A stretch of DNA of 64,000 nucleotides from Niabella agricola (GTDB taxonomy: Bacteria; Bacteroidota; Bacteroidia; Chitinophagales; Chitinophagaceae). The stretch lies in the NCBI RefSeq assembly GCF_021538615.1, contig NZ_JAJHIZ010000003.1:1736001-1800000 (forward strand), read 5' to 3'. The position numbers and the translations under genes are program-made. The notes below the pieces were generated by a model. The model saw nothing but the letters and a program-made list of their open reading frames with translations. It did no database searches and had not been told where the DNA came from. Positions 36,804-45,795 of the stretch are shown here, one piece after another; positions within the stretch are counted from its first letter, which is position 1; every line of letters starts with the position of its first letter.

Positions 36804-37766
36804 ATGAAGCTTCCCACGTCCCTTATAAAAGTTGAACTAGAGAATTTTGAACAGCGGTTTAATGCTGCAGTAAAGAGCAATACCCCCCTTTTAGACCGGA
36901 TTATGCGGTATATCGTTAAACGAAAGGGTAAACAATTACGGCCCATGTTTGTTTTCCTGTCCGCCAAAATGTTTGGCCCTACCACAGAAGCCACCTACCG
37001 TGCAGCGTCCCTGGTGGAAATCCTGCATACCGGCTCCCTTGTACATGATGATGTGGTAGACGACTCTTATGAACGCAGGGGCTTCTTTTCTACCTATGCG
37101 CTCTGGAAAAACAAAGCCTCTGTTTTGGTGGGCGACTATCTTTTTGCCACCGGGCTCCTGCTCTCGCTGGAACACGGTGACCACCGCATGCTCCGGATCA
37201 TGTCCGATGCCATCCAGAAAATGGCAGAGGGCGAGCTGTTACAACTAGAAAAAGCACGATCACTGAACCTGAAAGAGGCGATTTACTACGAAATTATCAA
37301 AAACAAAACAGCCTCACTCCTCGCCTCTGCCTGTAGCGCCGGGGCCTGGTCGGTGACCGAAAATGAAGAAGCGACGGAAAAAGCACGTCTTTTTGGCGAA
37401 AAAACCGGAATCGCCTTCCAGATCAAGGACGATCTCTTTGACTATGCCAGTGAAGATGTAGGCAAACCCACGGGTAACGATATCAAGGAAAAGAAAATGA
37501 CTCTTCCCCTGATCTATACCCTGAATAACACAGATAAGGCTACAAAACAAAAAATCATTAATATTGTAAAGAACAATAATAACGACCGTCAGAAAGTACA
37601 ATGGGTACTCCAGATGGTAAAGGAAACCGGAGGAATCCGGTATGCTGCAGAAAAAATGAATGCGTATAAGAACGAGGCACTGGGAATTTTGGCAACCTGC
37701 CCAGACAATGAATACCGCAGCGGCCTGCAAGATCTTGTTCATTATGTAACCGAAAGAAAATACTAA
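36804..37766 (+). CDS. All-trans polyprenyl diphosphate synthase
   Basis: This 320-residue protein (ATG at 36804; a TTG two codons earlier is less likely) makes a long-chain isoprenoid diphosphate, probably for the menaquinone side chain, from IPP and an allylic primer. The first aspartate-rich motif is in LVHDDVVDD (near 79) and the second in FQIKDDLFDY (near 210); both bind Mg-diphosphate. KGKQLRPMF near 40 is also conserved. Product length is not readable with confidence. It precedes recJ by 35 bases on the same strand. Confidence 0.92.
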   Translation: MKLPTSLIKVELENFEQRFNAAVKSNTPLLDRIMRYIVKRKGKQLRPMFVFLSAKMFGPTTEATYRAASLVEILHTGSLVHDDVVDDSYERRGFFSTYALWKNKASVLVGDYLFATGLLLSLEHGDHRMLRIMSDAIQKMAEGELLQLEKARSLNLKEAIYYEIIKNKTASLLASACSAGAWSVTENEEATEKARLFGEKTGIAFQIKDDLFDYASEDVGKPTGNDIKEKKMTLPLIYTLNNTDKATKQKIINIVKNNNNDRQKVQWVLQMVKETGGIRYAAEKMNAYKNEALGILATCPDNEYRSGLQDLVHYVTERKY

Positions 37767-37801
37767 AAAGGATCGCCCGCGATCGAACCGACCCACCCGA
37801 A

Positions 37802-39499
37802 ATGGAGAAACGATGGAACATACTGCAGCCTGACCCCGATGCCGTAACTGCTTTACAAAACACATTAAAGATCAACCGTGTACTTTGTAAGATACTGGTA
37901 CAGCGCGGCATCCGGACCTTTGAAGAGGCAAGGCTTTTTTTTCGTCCCCAGATACAGCAGCTGCACAGTCCCTGGCTGATGAAGGATATGGACAAAGCTG
38001 TGGAGCGGGTCCTGGTCGCCTTCCGTAATCATGAAAAAATACTGGTATTTGGTGATTATGATGTGGACGGAACTACATCGGTGGCGGCAATGTACCGCTT
38101 TTTAAAGACCCAACACCAGGAGGTGGATTTTTACATTCCGCACCGGTACCGGGAAGGATATGGCGTAAGTAAAGCCGGGATCGATTTTGCAAAAGAAAAC
38201 GGTTTTTCACTGATCATAGCGCTGGATTGCGGCATCAAGTCGGTAGACCTTGTGCAATATGCCCGTACGCTGCAAATCGATTTTGTGATTTGTGACCACC
38301 ATTTACCGGACGCCATTCTTCCAGACGCCGTCGCCATTTTAAACCCCAAACAACAGGACTGCGCCTACCCATATAAGGAACTTTGCGGTTGTGGTGTAGG
38401 CTATAAACTCATTACTGCTCTTTGTGAAAGACTGGCATTACCAGCCACCTTTCCCTATCAATACCTTGACCTAGTTGCCACGGCGATTGCTGCAGATATT
38501 GTTCCCATTACCGGTGAAAACAGGATCCTGGCCTACTACGGGTTGCAGCAGGTAAATAAGGAGCCCAATCCCGGCATCCGGGCGCTTGCAACTTTAAGCG
38601 GCACCAGCCTGCCGCTTTTCATACATAATCTCGTTTTCATGATCGCCCCCCGGGTAAACGCTGCAGGAAGAATGGACGATGCACGAAAGGCCGTTCAGCT
38701 TTTTGTGGCAACGTCTTACGAGGAGGCCCTGGAGTACGCCGAACTGTTGCACAATGACAACAGCGAGCGCAAGGAAGCCGATTCCAGTATTACGGAGGAG
38801 GCCCTGGAAATCATCGTTCAAAACACTACCTGGGTTACCCGCAAATCAACAGTCGTGTATCAACCCCACTGGCACAAAGGGGTGGTCGGTATTGTAGCCT
38901 CCCGGTTGATTGAACATCATTACCGCCCTACAGTGGTATTAACGGAAAGTGGCGATTATGTTGCCGGAAGTGCCCGGAGTGTGCCGGGATTTAACCTGTA
39001 TGAAGCTATTCACGCCTGTAGGGAATACCTGATCGGGTATGGCGGGCATTTTGCGGCTGCAGGCCTTACCCTTAGCAAAGAAAACGTTGACCACTTCCGC
39101 GAAAAGTTTGAAGCTGTGGTAGCCGCGAGCATTTCAGACGAGCTACTGACGCCTGCGATCGTTATCGATGCGGAGATTTCGTTTGCGGACATCTCCCCTG
39201 CTTTTTTTAATATCCTCCGCCAAATGGAGCCCTTTGGCCCGGGGAACATGAGCCCGGTATTCCTGGCAAAAGGAGTCCGCGATACGGGCTTCAGCCGCAT
39301 TGTAAAGGAACAGCACCTGCGGTTTGTGGTGCAACAGAACGGCATTCAGTTTACGGGGATCGGTTTTAATATGGCCTCCAAGCTCCCTCTCCTGTCCGGC
39401 GGTCAACCGTTTGACCTGGTATTTAAAATCGATGAAAATGAATGGCAGGGGAAGAAAAGCCTGCAATTACGGGTGGAGGATGTAAGAGCCTTGTCATAG
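37802..39499 (+). CDS. recJ: Single-strand-DNA-specific exonuclease RecJ
   Basis: This 565-residue protein has the RecJ length. The DHH phosphoesterase core shows VFGDYDVDGTTS (near 81), ALDCGIKS and VICDHHLPDA (near 161), carrying the metal ligands. The DHHA1 domain has the GSARSVPGFNLYEAI and GYGGHFAAAGLTL segments (near 395-420). A C-terminal OB-like domain closes it. It degrades single-stranded DNA 5' to 3' in recombination and mismatch repair. It lies 35 bases after the polyprenyl synthase and is probably co-transcribed with it. Confidence 0.95.
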   Translation: MEKRWNILQPDPDAVTALQNTLKINRVLCKILVQRGIRTFEEARLFFRPQIQQLHSPWLMKDMDKAVERVLVAFRNHEKILVFGDYDVDGTTSVAAMYRFLKTQHQEVDFYIPHRYREGYGVSKAGIDFAKENGFSLIIALDCGIKSVDLVQYARTLQIDFVICDHHLPDAILPDAVAILNPKQQDCAYPYKELCGCGVGYKLITALCERLALPATFPYQYLDLVATAIAADIVPITGENRILAYYGLQQVNKEPNPGIRALATLSGTSLPLFIHNLVFMIAPRVNAAGRMDDARKAVQLFVATSYEEALEYAELLHNDNSERKEADSSITEEALEIIVQNTTWVTRKSTVVYQPHWHKGVVGIVASRLIEHHYRPTVVLTESGDYVAGSARSVPGFNLYEAIHACREYLIGYGGHFAAAGLTLSKENVDHFREKFEAVVAASISDELLTPAIVIDAEISFADISPAFFNILRQMEPFGPGNMSPVFLAKGVRDTGFSRIVKEQHLRFVVQQNGIQFTGIGFNMASKLPLLSGGQPFDLVFKIDENEWQGKKSLQLRVEDVRALS

Positions 39500-39518
39500 A
39501 CTTAAAGTCTCGAACAAC
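39498..39518. repeat. Partial copy of the AAGTCTCGAA palindrome
   Basis: AGACTT-A-AAGTCT followed by CGAACAAC begins on the recJ stop codon and matches, with one change, the right half of the larger palindrome at 39958-39986. The two copies flank the STAS-like gene. Confidence 0.6.
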
Positions 39519-39530
39519 ATTTTGATGTTT

Positions 39531-39938
39531 TTAAATAAATTGCCGGAGCCATGCTTTTGCATCGTGATCATTGGTAAAGCTTTTTACCGGTATCGGTGAT
39601 GGTTTAAACCGGAATACCAGTTTCATGATCAGCTGTCCAAGCCCCGGCTCCGAAACCATGGCCATTGCCTTATAATTTACGGCCAGCAGCTCCGCAGAAA
39701 GTTTCCGGGTTGCTTTATCCGGAACAGGTGATTTTGCGAGATAGATCAGCAAAGGCATTCTTTTTCCCCCGGTCAACTCCTTCACCAATGTTACATTACC
39801 CGAAATATTCGCTACCGTACGTTTCACTGCTTTTGAAAGCGATACCAATATGCACTCCTCAAACCAATAAGTAGCGATTTCACCCTCAAAAACAGGACGA
39901 TCCGAAGGAATATTGACTTTTTGCATCTGTTGTAACAT
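39531..39938 (-). CDS. STAS/SpoIIAA-like small protein (DUF7793-like)
   Basis: From the ATG at 39938 the protein has 135 residues; an extended frame to 40073 would run through a palindromic repeat and is rejected. The pattern EIATYWFEECILVSLSK, a LVKELTGGKRMPLLIYL strand-helix, KAMAMVSE and a C-terminal DHDAKAWLRQF matches the small STAS/SEC14-like single-domain proteins common in Bacteroidota. These may bind lipid or act in partner switching, but no phosphorylatable serine context is clear, and the role is unknown. It is an isolated minus-strand gene between recJ and the S6 operon. Confidence 0.75.
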   Translation of the reverse strand: MLQQMQKVNIPSDRPVFEGEIATYWFEECILVSLSKAVKRTVANISGNVTLVKELTGGKRMPLLIYLAKSPVPDKATRKLSAELLAVNYKAMAMVSEPGLGQLIMKLVFRFKPSPIPVKSFTNDHDAKAWLRQFI

Positions 39939-39957
39939 TAAAGTGCCGTAAAAATAC

Positions 39958-39986
39958 GTTCTTCGAGACTTGAAGTCTCGAAGAAC
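39958..39986. repeat. 29-base near-perfect palindrome
   Basis: GTTCTTCGAGACTT, a single G, then AAGTCTCGAAGAAC. The arms are perfect over 14 bp. It lies 19 bases upstream of the STAS-like gene's start, and a half-copy lies beyond its stop (39498-39518). It may be an operator or a dispersed palindromic element. The remaining spacer to rpsF has no other clear feature apart from the promoter. Confidence 0.75.
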
Positions 39987-40180
39987 AGCTAAAGAATTCA
40001 TATTCAATACTGAAGGGCTTCCCCTACTTAGCCGAAAATCCTTTGCTACAGCCGGGAAACGGGGGCGGCGCAAAGATTGCAGGTGGGCAGGGAACCGCAG
40101 TGCGTAGGATTCCTGTAGCCGACAGCCCCTAAAAATCCTCCCGGTTAGCGGCCGGCAGCCGTCAGAAATCAGAAAATCCC

Positions 40181-40211
40181 TATCTTTGCAGCCCCTTAGG
40201 GCAACCTAAGG
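40181..40211 (+). promoter_or_regulatory. rpsF promoter -7 element and leader hairpin
   Basis: TATCTTTG (40181-40188) fits TAnnTTTG, 57 bases before the ATG of rpsF; the -33 box is not evident. CCTTAGG-GCAA-CCTAAGG (40194-40211) would form a 7-bp hairpin with a GNRA loop at the very 5' end of the leader. It could stabilise the mRNA or be part of S6/S18 feedback; that is inference. Confidence 0.5.
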
Positions 40212-40245
40212 TTCATTTATTTATTTTTTAAAAACAATTTGGGTA

Positions 40246-40602
40246 ATGAACAATTATGAATTGATGGTGATTTTTACCCCGGTTTTAAGTGAAGATGAGT
40301 TTAAAGCCGCTCAGAAAAAGTTTGCCGGTATGGTAACTGAAGCAGGTGGTACTATCGTACACGAAAACCCCTGGGGACTAAAATCACTGGCGTATCCGAT
40401 CCAGAAAAAAACCACAGGCTTGTACTGGGTACTGGAATACAGTGCGCCATCCGACTTCAATGAGAAGCTGAAAATACAGCTTCTGCGTGACGAATCAGTA
40501 CTTCGTCATCTCTGCACTAAACTCGATAAATTCGCCGTTGAGTATAATGCAAAAAAGAACAGTGGCGTTAAAACAGGAACCGAAAAAGCAGTGGAGGCTT
40601 AA
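40246..40602 (+). CDS. rpsF: 30S ribosomal protein S6
   Basis: This 118-residue protein has the S6 core: MNNYELMVIFTPVLS, then KSLAYPIQKKTTGLYWVLEY, with a lysine-rich extended tail. In the small subunit it pairs with S18 on the platform. It is first in a compact rpsF-rpsR-rplI cluster; rpsR follows after three bases. The order is standard in Bacteroidota. Confidence 0.97.
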   Translation: MNNYELMVIFTPVLSEDEFKAAQKKFAGMVTEAGGTIVHENPWGLKSLAYPIQKKTTGLYWVLEYSAPSDFNEKLKIQLLRDESVLRHLCTKLDKFAVEYNAKKNSGVKTGTEKAVEA

Positions 40603-40605
40603 ACT

Positions 40606-40869
40606 ATGGCAAAGAATGAAATTAAATATCTGACGGCCATTAAAACCGACAAGCGTGTTAAAAAGTTTTGTCGTTTTAAAAAATATGGCATCCGCTACGT
40701 TGATTACAAAGACGTGGAATTCCTGAAAAAGTTTCTGAACGAACAAGGTAAATTATTGCCCCGTCGCTTAACCGGAAACAGCCTGAAATTTCAGCGCCGG
40801 GTTTCTGACGCGGTAAAGAAAGCCCGTCAAATGGCTTTGTTACCTTATGTAACCGATCTTTTAAAATAG
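40606..40869 (+). CDS. rpsR: 30S ribosomal protein S18
   Basis: This 87-residue protein has the family pattern: a basic N terminus ([15 protein letters not shown]), [24 protein letters not shown] and a C-terminal ALLPYVTDL. It binds S6 and 16S rRNA. It lies three bases after rpsF. Confidence 0.97.
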   Translation: MAKNEIKYLTAIKTDKRVKKFCRFKKYGIRYVDYKDVEFLKKFLNEQGKLLPRRLTGNSLKFQRRVSDAVKKARQMALLPYVTDLLK

Positions 40870-40871
40870 GC

Positions 40872-40903
40872 AATAGTGAATGATCAATTGACCATTCACT
40901 ATT
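40872..40903. repeat. Inverted repeat between rpsR and rplI
   Basis: AATAGTGAATG and CATTCACTATT form a perfect 11-bp stem around a ten-base loop. The T run after it is weak, so partial termination is only possible. The word TTGACCATTCACTATT recurs near 51216, so this is a member of a dispersed motif. Confidence 0.6.
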
Positions 40904-40992
40904 CACTTTTATATTAGTAACCATCCCTAATGGCGCTGCGGCGCCAGACAGTCACAATCACCGATTGGGCTCCGGGAACTAAAACAAATACA

Positions 40993-41439
40993 ATGGAAGT
41001 AATTCTGATCCAGGATGTGGATAATTTAGGCGCTGCCAACGAGGTGGTGAGTGTTAAAAACGGATATGCCCGTAACTACCTGATTCCCCGTAAAATGGCT
41101 GTTGAAAACAGCGCCAGCAACAAAAAGCAGCTGGAGGAGCGTTTGAAACAAGCCCGCAAGAAAGAAGAGGCGATGCTGGCTGAAATCAACAGCGTTATTG
41201 CCAAACTGAATGCAGCACCGTTAAAACTGGGTGCTAAAACAGGAACCAGCGGCAAAATCTTTGGTAGCGTAACCAACCTGCAACTGAGCAGGGCGATCCG
41301 CGAGCAAAAAGGTTATGAAATTGACCGCAAAAAGATCCATATTACTGAAGATATTAAAGAATTGGGGTCTTATAAAGCAACCATCGATTTCGGCGGCGGG
41401 CACAGCACTGAAGTTGAATTTGAGGTTGTTGCAGAATAA
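40993..41439 (+). CDS. rplI: 50S ribosomal protein L9
   Basis: From the ATG at 40993 the protein has 148 residues and the classic start MEVILIQDVDNLG; an upstream in-frame ATG at 40930 adds 21 unusual residues and is unlikely. The N-terminal L9 signature VKNGYARNYLIPRKMA (near 24-39), a long connecting helix (QLEERLKQARKKEEA) and a C-terminal domain (FGSVTNLQL) are seen. It binds 23S rRNA near L1. It is third in the S6-S18-L9 cluster and is followed by a strong terminator. Confidence 0.96.
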   Translation: MEVILIQDVDNLGAANEVVSVKNGYARNYLIPRKMAVENSASNKKQLEERLKQARKKEEAMLAEINSVIAKLNAAPLKLGAKTGTSGKIFGSVTNLQLSRAIREQKGYEIDRKKIHITEDIKELGSYKATIDFGGGHSTEVEFEVVAE

Positions 41440-41460
41440 TCCCTATTTGCTGATTTTATT

Positions 41461-41490
41461 AAAAACACACCTTCCCGGTGTGTTTTTTTT
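41461..41490 (+). terminator. Intrinsic terminator after rplI
   Basis: ACACACC and GGTGTGT form a seven-base-pair stem around TTCCC, extended by A/T pairs and followed by an eight-T run. Confidence 0.9.
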
Positions 41491-41509
41491 GTTATTTCTG
41501 CCAAAAAAA

Positions 41510-41540
41510 ATTGGGCTGCCAGAAAATTAGTCTATATTTG
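41510..41540 (+). promoter_or_regulatory. Promoter of the RRM protein gene
   Basis: ATTG (41510-41513), 19 bases, then TATATTTG (41533-41540) closely match TTTG-N19-TAnnTTTG. The ATG at 41648 is about 107 bases downstream, which implies a leader of about 100 bases. Confidence 0.65.
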
Positions 41541-41647
41541 ATATGGATTACATAGTGTTCTTTCAGTAAAAAGCTTCAGAATATTTTTAATGTTCATTGA
41601 ATTTGGTACTGTTTTAGCACTCTATTATTTTTTTAAATTCAAATAAA

Positions 41648-41989
41648 ATGAACATTTACGTAGGAAACCTAAGCTGGAACCTGAAAGACCAGGACTTACA
41701 GAATTTATTCGCTCCTTATGGGGAAGTAACCTCTGCCAAAATCGTATCCGACAAATTCACAAACCGCAGCAAAGGCTTTGGTTTCGTAGAAATGGCCGGC
41801 GATGATGAAGCAAAAGCAGCTATCGAAGCTTTAAACGGTACTGAAGTAGACGGCCGTAACATCGTTGTAAACGAAAGCCGTCCGAAAGAAGGCGGTTCCG
41901 GCGGCGGCGGTGGCTATAAGAAAAGAAGCTTTGGCCAAAGCGGCGGAGGATACAACAAAAGCGGCGGCGGATACCGCGATCGTTATTAA
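41648..41989 (+). CDS. RRM-type RNA-binding protein
   Basis: This 113-residue protein has one RNA-recognition motif (about 2-75) with RNP2 IYVGNL at 3-8 and RNP1 KGFGFVEM at 42-49. A glycine-rich tail follows (GGSGGGGGYKKRSFG and GGGYRDRY). The layout matches the cold-inducible Rbp proteins of Bacteroidota and cyanobacteria, which bind RNA broadly and may serve as cold-shock RNA chaperones. It stands alone with a long leader and its own terminator. High expression is likely from codon use. Confidence 0.92.
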   Translation: MNIYVGNLSWNLKDQDLQNLFAPYGEVTSAKIVSDKFTNRSKGFGFVEMAGDDEAKAAIEALNGTEVDGRNIVVNESRPKEGGSGGGGGYKKRSFGQSGGGYNKSGGGYRDRY

Positions 41990-42010
41990 TTCTATTTTAT
42001 AATGGATATG

Positions 42011-42037
42011 AAAGCTCCCTTCCGGGAGCTTTTTTTG
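42011..42037 (+). terminator. Intrinsic terminator after the RRM gene
   Basis: AAAGCTCCC and GGGAGCTTT form a nine-base-pair stem around TTCC with a T run after it. Confidence 0.9.
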
Positions 42038-42059
42038 TTCTGCGAGCTCTCTCTCGCAT

Positions 42060-42094
42060 AAAAAAAAGACGGCGATCCGGAAATCGCCGTCTTT
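42060..42094 (-). terminator. Intrinsic terminator of the RND operon
   Basis: AAAGACGGCGAT and ATCGCCGTCTTT form a 12-bp stem with a six-base loop; on the minus strand a T run follows, 25 bases after the RND gene stop. Confidence 0.9.
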
Positions 42095-42118
42095 GCATTA
42101 TTACAAGGTTAATGGAAT

Positions 42119-45100
42119 TTAGAACCAGCTGCCGATATAGGCTTCATTTACTGTATTCTTCCGGGCAGCCAGGCGGTTTCTGCGGCGGGCTACTTTCCGT
42201 CGCTGGCGGAACATGGTATACAACATCAGCGGGATAAATAACAGGATTGCCGGAGGTATTCCCAGGAAGGAAATCCACTTGCCACCAAACGTATTACGCA
42301 TGGGCCGCTTCAGCCTTTCTGCAATCAGGTACATACTGGGCACCATTACCAGGGTCATAAAGAATGCAAACGCTAAACCGAAGATAATGGTCCAGGAAAG
42401 GGGCTTCCAGAACATCACGTTATCGCCGCCAAAGAAGATCTTGGGATTGAGCTCGGAGAACATGGTAACAAAGTTGATATTAAATCCAACCGCCAGCGGA
42501 ATTAACGCCATAATAGCAGCCAGGGCCGTTAACAGCACAGGAATGATCCGCGTTTTACCAGCCTGTATCACCGCTTCCCGGGTTTTAAGGCCGCGGGCCC
42601 GGAGCTCATCCGCAAATTCAATTACAAGGATCCCGTTCTTGATAACGATACCAGCCAGTCCAAGAATACCAACCCCGGTCATTACTACGGATACCGCCAT
42701 TCCGGTTAAGGTGAAGCCCAGTAGCACGCCAATGATACTGAATATGATCTCGGTTAAGATGATCACCGACTTACTCATTGAGTTAAACTGCCATACCAAT
42801 ATCAGCAGGATCAATCCCAGGGCAATCATCAGCGCTCTTCCCAGGAAGGCCCCGGTTTCTGCCTGCTGTTCTCCTTCTCCTGTTTGCTTAATGGTAACAT
42901 CATCACCGGCAGCATGGAAATTATCAATGGCTGATTTAATCTGCGCATTTACAGCTGTTGGCGTATATCCTTCGGCCTCCAGCACATTGCTGCGCAGGGT
43001 GATCATCCGCTTCTGGTTCTTACGCTGTACGCTTCCCAGGGTATTGGTATAATCCACATCCACCACAGAGCTGATCGGCACGCTTTTTATTTTTCCGGTG
43101 GCCATGTCGCGGAACACCACGTTCATGTTCAGCAGATCGGTAAGGTTCTTACGTTGCAGCTCCGTATTCCGCACATAGATCTTGTATTCATCCTTCCCGT
43201 TCTTGATCTTGCTGGCCTCATCGCCAAATAAGGCGGTACGGATCTGCATCCCGATCTGGCCGGAAGAAACCCCTTCGCTTAAGGCCCGCTCCCGGTTCAC
43301 TTTCAGGGTCACTTCGGGACTGCTCAGATCAACATCCATTTTCAGCTCTTCCACACCCGGAATCTGGAGGCTGTCCAGGTAATTCTTCAGGCTTACTGCC
43401 GTCGGTATCAGGTTATCAAATTCCTCGCTGGCTACCTCAATATTGATGGGAGGATCCGTAGGCGGACCATTTTTTTCCTGCTCTACAGAGATCTCTGCCC
43501 CCGGGATATTTTTGATGGCCTGGCGCACCTTGGTCAGGTAGGGCGCTGTGCTTACCCCATGCCGCTTTTCAAACTCTACAAAGGAAACCTGGATCCGTCC
43601 CAGGTTGCTGCGGGTGCTTCTGTCTCCACTGTTTGGATCCGCTGCACCCACCGCTACGTTAGCGATTACACTTTCCACCACGGCGTTCTTTTTCCCTTTG
43701 GCAGGATCGATGTCCAGGGCCTGGTTTACCTTCGATTCCAGGCTGCGTGTAATCGAATCTGTGTATTTTACATCGGTACCACTGGGCAGCTTCAGGTATA
43801 CATAGATAAAGTTGGGATCTGAAGACGGGAAGAAAACGATCTTGGTACGTCCGGCTCCGGCAGAGGCGCCAAACATCATGAAGGAAACAATCAGCAGACC
43901 AAAGGCGCCCAGCAGCAGCCATACCGGTCTCCAGCCCTTCAGTGCCCAGTTCAACAGGTCTTCATAATGCCCCATGATCCAGGGAAGGGCCCTATTCTGA
44001 AATTTATGGATCCAGTCGTCGAAGAAATAGGTATGCAGTACGGTAAGGATTGCCATAAAGAAGGACAGGTTCCCGATAAAGAAGGCGAGGCTTCCTTTAC
44101 CCATGGGTATCCCGATGAGATCAAAGAGCACGCCAATGATGATCATTACTACAAAGGGCCGGGAGCGGAATACATCCGACTTCTTCTTATGCTCCGGATT
44201 CTCCGGATGGTTCATAAAGTCTACCGCAAATACCGGGTTCATCAGGAACGCCACAAATAAGGAGGCCGCCAGCGTAAAGATCAGCATGAGGGGCAGATAG
44301 ATCATAAACTTACCAATGATCCCCGGCCAGAATAAAAGCGGCACAAAGGGGGCCAGTGTGGTAAGCGTACCTGCCAGTACCGGCACGAAAACTTCTCCGG
44401 CGGCCATCATGGATGCCCTTTGCGGGCTTATCTTTCCTTTTGCTTCCGTAAAAATCCGGTGGGTATTTTCAATGACCACGATGGCATCATCCACGATAAT
44501 CCCTAATCCAAACAGCAGTGCAAAAAGCACCATGAAGTTGAGTGTGATATTGGTACCGATAAAGGCCTCTCCAACCGGTATGAACATAAAGGCCACAAAC
44601 ATACTCAGCGGCACACTCAATGCCACAAAGAAAGCATTGGTGAGCCCCATAAAGAACATCAGGATGATCAATACCAGTATAAACCCGATTACAATGGAGT
44701 TTACCAGATCGTTGAAAGAAGTACGGGTAGAGATGCTCTGGTCACCGGTAATGGTCACGTTCAGGTTTTGCGGGAATACCGTTTTCTTCATATCCTCACT
44801 GATGGCTTTCACAGCATCACTGGTTTCAATGAGGTTCTCCCCGCTGCGTTTTACGATGTTTAAGGTCAATACGGTCTTACCATCCAACCGGGCGTAACTA
44901 TCCGTTTCCTTTATGGTATCCTTGATCGCAGCAATATTTTTCAGATAGATCGGGTTGCCGGTATTGTTGCGCACAATGACTTCTTCAATATCCCTTGCAG
45001 TCTTAAACTGCCCTTTCAATTGCAGGTTACGCCGCATATTCCCTACCTCCAGCAACCCACCGGAAATATCCCGGTTCTCCGCTTTTACAGCATTGGCAAT

Positions 45101-45748
45101 ATCATCAAAAGTGACTCCTGCCGCCTGCATTTTGGCATTATCTACATTGATCTGGAATTCACGCTCGGGGGCGCCCACCAGGTCAACCCTGGTGATCTGC
45201 GGCAATTCTTCGATACGATCCTTCATCTTATCCGCATATTCTTTTAACCGCACCCGGTCGATATCACCACTCAGGTTCACATACATGATGGGCATTTCAG
45301 ACATACTCACTTCCAACGCAGTGGGCTCCTGTGTAAGGTCCGTAGGCAGGTCCTGCCGGGCCTTATCAATCGCATCTTTCACCTTCTGCAACGCCACTTC
45401 TACTTTCTCATCCGAACCAAATTCTACCATAATGGAAGAATAATCCTGGAAAGAGCTGCTGGTTACCTTGGTAACCTTTACGCCCGTCATTCCCTTCAAT
45501 TGTTTTTCGATGGGCTGCGTTACCAGGTTCTCAATATCTTTAGGTGAATTTCCCACATAAATCGTGGAGATGTATACGTTGGGGATCACCACATCCGGAA
45601 AGCTTTCCTTTGGGGTAGCGACAAATTTGTATACCCCAAACAGCGAAACCATCACGATCAGCAAGTACACCGTGGTGCGGTTTTTAACCGCCCAGCTGGT
45701 AAGGAAGAACTCCTTGAACTTTCCCGTAAAATTTTCTAAAGCACTCAT
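42119..45748 (-). CDS. RND efflux transporter permease, AcrB/HAE1-like
   Basis: This 1209-residue inner-membrane pump subunit exports compounds using proton influx. It has the RND layout of two large periplasmic loops and helix clusters, with the TM4 proton-relay pair in GIIVDDAIVVIENTHRIF (near 410) and an N-terminal VTQPIEKQLKGM porter pattern. Its length exceeds the usual 1030-1060 because of an extra stretch between the halves (about 510-610: PEHKKKSDVFRSR, then added hydrophobic helices around IIIGVLFDLIGIPM) and a basic C-terminal extension. Relatives in Bacteroidota carry such insertions. It is last of the TetR-TolC-MFP-RND operon, 47 bases after the fusion protein. The substrate is not readable. 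Confidence 0.9.
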   Translation of the reverse strand: MSALENFTGKFKEFFLTSWAVKNRTTVYLLIVMVSLFGVYKFVATPKESFPDVVIPNVYISTIYVGNSPKDIENLVTQPIEKQLKGMTGVKVTKVTSSSFQDYSSIMVEFGSDEKVEVALQKVKDAIDKARQDLPTDLTQEPTALEVSMSEMPIMYVNLSGDIDRVRLKEYADKMKDRIEELPQITRVDLVGAPEREFQINVDNAKMQAAGVTFDDIANAVKAENRDISGGLLEVGNMRRNLQLKGQFKTARDIEEVIVRNNTGNPIYLKNIAAIKDTIKETDSYARLDGKTVLTLNIVKRSGENLIETSDAVKAISEDMKKTVFPQNLNVTITGDQSISTRTSFNDLVNSIVIGFILVLIILMFFMGLTNAFFVALSVPLSMFVAFMFIPVGEAFIGTNITLNFMVLFALLFGLGIIVDDAIVVIENTHRIFTEAKGKISPQRASMMAAGEVFVPVLAGTLTTLAPFVPLLFWPGIIGKFMIYLPLMLIFTLAASLFVAFLMNPVFAVDFMNHPENPEHKKKSDVFRSRPFVVMIIIGVLFDLIGIPMGKGSLAFFIGNLSFFMAILTVLHTYFFDDWIHKFQNRALPWIMGHYEDLLNWALKGWRPVWLLLGAFGLLIVSFMMFGASAGAGRTKIVFFPSSDPNFIYVYLKLPSGTDVKYTDSITRSLESKVNQALDIDPAKGKKNAVVESVIANVAVGAADPNSGDRSTRSNLGRIQVSFVEFEKRHGVSTAPYLTKVRQAIKNIPGAEISVEQEKNGPPTDPPINIEVASEEFDNLIPTAVSLKNYLDSLQIPGVEELKMDVDLSSPEVTLKVNRERALSEGVSSGQIGMQIRTALFGDEASKIKNGKDEYKIYVRNTELQRKNLTDLLNMNVVFRDMATGKIKSVPISSVVDVDYTNTLGSVQRKNQKRMITLRSNVLEAEGYTPTAVNAQIKSAIDNFHAAGDDVTIKQTGEGEQQAETGAFLGRALMIALGLILLILVWQFNSMSKSVIILTEIIFSIIGVLLGFTLTGMAVSVVMTGVGILGLAGIVIKNGILVIEFADELRARGLKTREAVIQAGKTRIIPVLLTALAAIMALIPLAVGFNINFVTMFSELNPKIFFGGDNVMFWKPLSWTIIFGLAFAFFMTLVMVPSMYLIAERLKRPMRNTFGGKWISFLGIPPAILLFIPLMLYTMFRQRRKVARRRNRLAARKNTVNEAYIGSWF

Positions 45749-45795
45749 AAACTTAAATTATTTGTAACAATGCCGGAAGCATTCCTTACTGAATA

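Noticed and set aside
40930..40992. N-terminal extension of L9
   Set aside because: The conserved L9 start is MEVILIQDV at 40993; the extra residues do not fit the family.
42213..43052. 279-codon plus-strand frame over the RND gene
   Set aside because: It is antisense to a firm RND subunit and has no family features.
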